Source: an uncultured Oscillospiraceae bacterium (GTDB lineage: Bacteria > Bacillota > Clostridia > Oscillospirales > Oscillospiraceae). From it: a stretch of DNA of 64,000 nt. The notes below the pieces were generated by a model. That model made no database searches, was not told where the DNA came from, and was given only the letters and a program-made list of their open reading frames with translations. The stretch is from assembly GCA_947169975.1 (NCBI GenBank), contig CAMVRT010000006.1:1-64000 (forward strand). The letters are read 5' to 3'. This document shows positions 60,763-64,000 of the stretch, in pieces. Within the stretch, counting starts at the first letter, position 1, and the number at the start of each line of letters is the position of its first letter. Position numbers and translations under genes: made by a program.

Positions 60763-62064
60763 ATGAGTTTACCTATGATCGAGATCGACAATATATCCAA
60801 GGAGTATCGCCTGGGTGTGATCGGCGGCACAACATTAAATGCCGAGCTTCAGACAAAGATCGCGAAGCTGCGCGGCAAGGAAGATCCGAACAGTAAAATC
60901 GGAGCAAAGCAGCCCACCCATCGGAACGAGCGGTTCCTTGCGCTGGATGGCGTGTCCTTCAACGTCATGCCCGGCGAGGCGGTGGGTATCATCGGCCACA
61001 ACGGCGCAGGAAAATCCACGCTGCTCAAGCTGATATCCCGTGTTACCGCTCCCTCGGCGGGAGAGATCCGTCTGCGCGGCCGCGTGGCCTCCATGCTGGA
61101 GGTGGGCACCGGCTTCCACCCGGAGCTGACCGGGAGGGAGAATGTGTACCTTAACGGCGCCATCCTCGGCATGACAAAGGCAGAGATCGACCGGAAGTTC
61201 GATGAAATAGTCGAGTTTGCGGAGATGGCGCAGTTTATTGATACCCCTGTCAAGCGTTACTCCTCCGGAATGTATGTTAAACTCGCCTTTTCCGTTGCGG
61301 CGCACCTGGACAGCGAGATCATGATCATGGATGAGGTGCTGGCAGTCGGTGACGCCAAATTCCAGAATAAATGTCTCGGAAAAATGGGCGACGAGGCAAG
61401 TTCTAACAATCGAACGATCCTGTATGTCAGCCATAACATGAGTACCATCCAGCGGCTTTGCACACGTGTCATTGTACTGGATCACGGACGGGTTGTATTT
61501 GATGGAGATACGCCGAGCGGCGTGGCGAAATATCTTGCGGTGAATCGTGAGAGTGATACGGTCAATTATCTTGAGAATATAGAAAGAAGCCGATACTGCC
61601 AAAGGGGCATAGTGATGGAGAAGGTTAGTTTTCCGGAGAAGGAAAACAACCTGTTTCTTCAGGGCGGCAAGGTCCATTTTCGCCTGCAGTGGAGAACGAC
61701 TAAGAAACTGTTGAATGTCGTTATGAGAGCCTATGTGAATCATGTCACCGCGACGCCGGTGGGCTTTACATCCATACCGTTTGGTGACTTAGACGCTGGT
61801 CAGCATTTTGAAACCGATGTTGAGATAGATATCGCAGGCCTGATTCCGGGATCGTATTATCTGAGTTGTGAGTTTCATGAGATCGACTCCAGCGGGGCGA
61901 CAACCTGGCAGGATTGTGCTGATAATATGCTGCAGTTCGAAGTGCTGGAAAATCGGGAAATAAAGCTGGAACTGATGGACCACACCAATAAGGTCGCATG
62001 GAATCACAACAATTGGGGCTCTATTCGATTTCAAGTTAGTTCTGACAATCGATTGGTGAAATAG
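60763..62064 (+). CDS. polysaccharide ABC transporter ATPase with C-terminal glycan-binding domain (TagH/Wzt-like)
   Basis: 433-aa ATPase. Walker A is GHNGAGKST, the signature is YSSGMYVKLAFSVA and Walker B is IMIMDEVLAVGD; the long insert before Walker A is typical of TagH/Wzt. About 270-433 is a beta-sandwich Wzt_C-like domain, which in Wzt recognises the modified non-reducing end of the glycan before export. It pairs with the permease at 56579-57439. Wzt_C presence suggests end-group-controlled export. Confidence 0.9.
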   Translation: MSLPMIEIDNISKEYRLGVIGGTTLNAELQTKIAKLRGKEDPNSKIGAKQPTHRNERFLALDGVSFNVMPGEAVGIIGHNGAGKSTLLKLISRVTAPSAGEIRLRGRVASMLEVGTGFHPELTGRENVYLNGAILGMTKAEIDRKFDEIVEFAEMAQFIDTPVKRYSSGMYVKLAFSVAAHLDSEIMIMDEVLAVGDAKFQNKCLGKMGDEASSNNRTILYVSHNMSTIQRLCTRVIVLDHGRVVFDGDTPSGVAKYLAVNRESDTVNYLENIERSRYCQRGIVMEKVSFPEKENNLFLQGGKVHFRLQWRTTKKLLNVVMRAYVNHVTATPVGFTSIPFGDLDAGQHFETDVEIDIAGLIPGSYYLSCEFHEIDSSGATTWQDCADNMLQFEVLENREIKLELMDHTNKVAWNHNNWGSIRFQVSSDNRLVK

Positions 62065-62072
62065 TATTTACG

Positions 62073-63161
62073 ATGAGTGCAAAACGAATTAACATTACCA
62101 AATCCGCCCTTCCTCCGTTTGAGGAGTACTGCGAGGAAATCAGATCCCTGTGGGACAGCCGGTGGCTGACCAATATGGGGCAGAAGCATCAGCAGCTGGA
62201 GGCCGCGCTGCGGGAATACCTGGGCGCGCCCAACGTGACTCTGTTCACCAACGGGCACTTGGCGCTGGAGGGTGCTCTGGCGGCCTTCGGGCTGGCCGGC
62301 GAGGTCATCACCACGCCTTTTACCTTTGCCTCCACCACCAACGCTATTGTGCGCAGCGGCCTCAAGCCGGTATTTTGCGACATCGATCCCGTGACCTACA
62401 CGCTGGACCCGGCGAAAATCGAAGCGCTGATTACGCCGGAGACCTCCGCTATCGTTCCGGTGCTTGTTTACGGGACGCTCTGCGACACGGAGGCCATTGA
62501 TACTATCGCGAAAAAGCACGGCTTGAAGGTCATATACGACGCGGCACACGCCTTCGGCGTGAAGAAGAACGGCGTCAGCGCTGCCAACTTCGGCGACGCG
62601 GCCATGTTCTCGTTCCACGCCACCAAGGTTTTCCATACGGTGGAGGGCGGCTGCGTGGTGTATCAGGATTCAGCCCTGCGGGAAAAGCTGGACGTGGGCA
62701 AGAACTTCGGCGTATGCGGCGAGGACATCCTGGAGGCCGCCCCTAACGGCAAGATGAGTGAGTTCCACGCGGCCATGGGTATCTGCAACCTGCGGCACCT
62801 GGATGCGTGGATAGCGGCCAGAAAGCAGGTCGTGGAGCGCTATCGGGCGAATCTGTCCGGCGTGGCTGGGCTGAAACTTTTGAAAGAACAGGCGGGTGTG
62901 GCGTCCAACTACGCCTACTTCCCGGTGGTGTTCGACGGTGGAAAATACACCCGTGACGAGGCGGCTGCTCAACTGGCGGAACACGGTATTTTCGCCCGGA
63001 AGTATTTCTATCCGCTGACAAACAACTGCACCGCCTACGGGTTCCACGGCGATGAGACGCCCGTTGCCAAGCATGTCTCCGATCACGTCCTGTGCCTGCC
63101 GCTCTATCCGGAGCTGGCTGCGGAGGATGTGGACCGGATCTGTGAGATCATCTGCGAGTAA
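62073..63161 (+). CDS. DegT/DnrJ/EryC1/StrS family sugar aminotransferase
   Basis: 362-aa PLP aminotransferase of full family length. It opens KSALPPFEEYCEEIRSLWDSRWLTNMGQKHQQLE; the cofactor Lys is in FSFHATKVFHTVEGG, with YDAAHAFGV before it. It is similar in style to VioA/FdtB-type enzymes that aminate 4-keto- or 3-keto-6-deoxyhexoses on nucleotide carriers. No dedicated hexose dehydratase except capE is in the window. It starts 9 nt after the ATPase. Confidence 0.88.
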   Translation: MSAKRINITKSALPPFEEYCEEIRSLWDSRWLTNMGQKHQQLEAALREYLGAPNVTLFTNGHLALEGALAAFGLAGEVITTPFTFASTTNAIVRSGLKPVFCDIDPVTYTLDPAKIEALITPETSAIVPVLVYGTLCDTEAIDTIAKKHGLKVIYDAAHAFGVKKNGVSAANFGDAAMFSFHATKVFHTVEGGCVVYQDSALREKLDVGKNFGVCGEDILEAAPNGKMSEFHAAMGICNLRHLDAWIAARKQVVERYRANLSGVAGLKLLKEQAGVASNYAYFPVVFDGGKYTRDEAAAQLAEHGIFARKYFYPLTNNCTAYGFHGDETPVAKHVSDHVLCLPLYPELAAEDVDRICEIICE

Positions 63162-63174
63162 GAGGAGCAATGCG

Positions 63175-64000
63175 ATGAAGATACTGTGGCTCGTGAATAT
63201 CGTGATGCCGGAGCTGGCGGAGCACCTGGGGCGGACGCCCTCGGTTTTCGGCGGCTGGCTCATCGGCGCGCTGAATGCCGTGCGCGGGAGCGGGAATGAG
63301 CTGGTCATCTGCACAACGGAGCGCAGAGCCGACGTCCTGCGGGAGACGGTGAATGGAACGGGCTACTATCTGGTTCCCACCAGGACGGTTCCGGAGATGG
63401 AAACCCATTTTCGGACCATTTTGACCAAAGAGGCCCCGGATGTGGTACATATTTTCGGGACGGAATTTGAACAATGCTGGGCGTTATCCCTGGCGGCGGA
63501 TCCGGAGCGGACCGTCGTTCAGGTGCAGGGGGCCTTGACCTATATCGAAAAGCTGACATATGCGGGCCTGCCGGAGGAGCTCTGCCGGGACCGTCTGGCC
63601 CACAAGGCGCTCCGCCTGCTGAAGCGCGGGGGACAGAGCATTGAGCTGCAGAAGCGGAGCTTTGCCCGCAGAGCGGACCTGGAGCGGAAAACGCTGTGCC
63701 GCGCCAAGTACGTGATCGGCGGCAGCACCTGGGGCAATGCGGCGGCGCGGTCCATCAATCCGGATATCACGACATTTGACGGCGGGCTGATCCTCCGCGA
63801 TTCCTTCTATTCGGAGGAGCGGTGGGATCCCGGCCGCTGCGAGAAACACAGCATCTTTATTCTGTTTTCCTATCCCGTAAAGGGATTTCATCAGTTTCTG
63901 GACGCCATGCCCATGATCCTGCACGAATACCCGGACACGCAGGTTTATGTTGTGGCAAACACGCTGCCGTGGCGTGACTATCACGGATTCAAGGAGAGAA
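63175..64000 (+). CDS. glycosyltransferase family 4, 3' end beyond the window
   Basis: Reading frame open from ATG 63175 (MKILWLVNIVMPELAEHLG) to the window end, at least 275 codons with no stop. AGAGGAG lies just upstream at 63161-63167. FGGWLIGALNAV and VVHIFGTEFEQCWAL are typical of the acceptor domain of GT-B family 4 enzymes; FILFSYPVKGFHQFLDAM begins the donor domain. The out-of-frame ATG at 63170 meets a stop at once. It is 13 nt after the aminotransferase and probably continues the operon. Confidence 0.85.
   Translation, partial: MKILWLVNIVMPELAEHLGRTPSVFGGWLIGALNAVRGSGNELVICTTERRADVLRETVNGTGYYLVPTRTVPEMETHFRTILTKEAPDVVHIFGTEFEQCWALSLAADPERTVVQVQGALTYIEKLTYAGLPEELCRDRLAHKALRLLKRGGQSIELQKRSFARRADLERKTLCRAKYVIGGSTWGNAAARSINPDITTFDGGLILRDSFYSEERWDPGRCEKHSIFILFSYPVKGFHQFLDAMPMILHEYPDTQVYVVANTLPWRDYHGFKER

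Overview
The window looks like the chromosome of a GC-rich Gram-positive anaerobe of the class Clostridia, most probably an Oscillospiraceae-type gut bacterium. This is inferred from strong AGGAGG-type ribosome sites, sigma-A promoters, an LTA-synthase-like enzyme, very large secreted proteins with Listeria-Bacteroides (InlB_B) repeats, EpsG and CpsB-type exopolysaccharide genes, and UDP-L-FucNAc genes. I saw no tRNA, rRNA, CRISPR array, transposase or prophage.

Region 1 (1-10.5 kb) is a mixed housekeeping stretch: a hairpin-rich spacer, a secreted metallopeptidase ending in a dockerin-like module, small membrane proteins, a DEDDh exonuclease, an aldo/keto reductase with a Lar-like zinc-finger protein, and an LtaS-like membrane sulfatase on the minus strand.

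Region 2 (10.6-31.5 kb) is the unusual part. It holds two tandem copies of a six-gene minus-strand cassette. Each copy reads: giant secreted InlB-repeat protein; a 93-101 aa protein with an invariant N-terminal motif and an EF-hand-like loop; an identical terminator-like hairpin; HPr-kinase-like protein; PqqD-like protein; a membrane-anchored Pro/Asp/Thr-repeat protein with a conserved tail; and a nucleotidyltransferase. The last four genes overlap or abut. Between the copies, on the plus strand, lies an OmpR-type regulator that has lost its phosphoacceptor Asp and its receiver Lys. Both giant-gene promoters carry GGCAA/TTGCC half-sites spaced by multiples of 11 bp, the pattern expected for an OmpR-family regulator. 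My hypothesis is a peptide or protein modification system (kinase, leader-binding PqqD-like protein, nucleotidyltransferase) acting on the small protein and/or the surface proteins, under one orphan regulator.

Region 3 (32-64 kb) is a large exopolysaccharide/capsule locus. A plus-strand operon (32016-41021) encodes an ABC exporter, a CpsB-type phosphatase, an Ig-like membrane protein, two BY-kinase/Wzz proteins with Tyr-Gly tails, the initiating sugar-phosphate transferase, an HpcH/HpaI aldolase and a D-2-hydroxyacid dehydrogenase. It converges on a minus-strand capE-capF-capG set for UDP-L-FucNAc. From 44747 to the window edge runs a second plus-strand operon with about nine glycosyltransferases, two acyltransferases, EpsG, a nucleotide-sugar dehydrogenase, a TagGH/Wzm-Wzt-type ABC transporter, an ATP-grasp ligase and two DegT-type enzymes. 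The last gene is cut by the window end.
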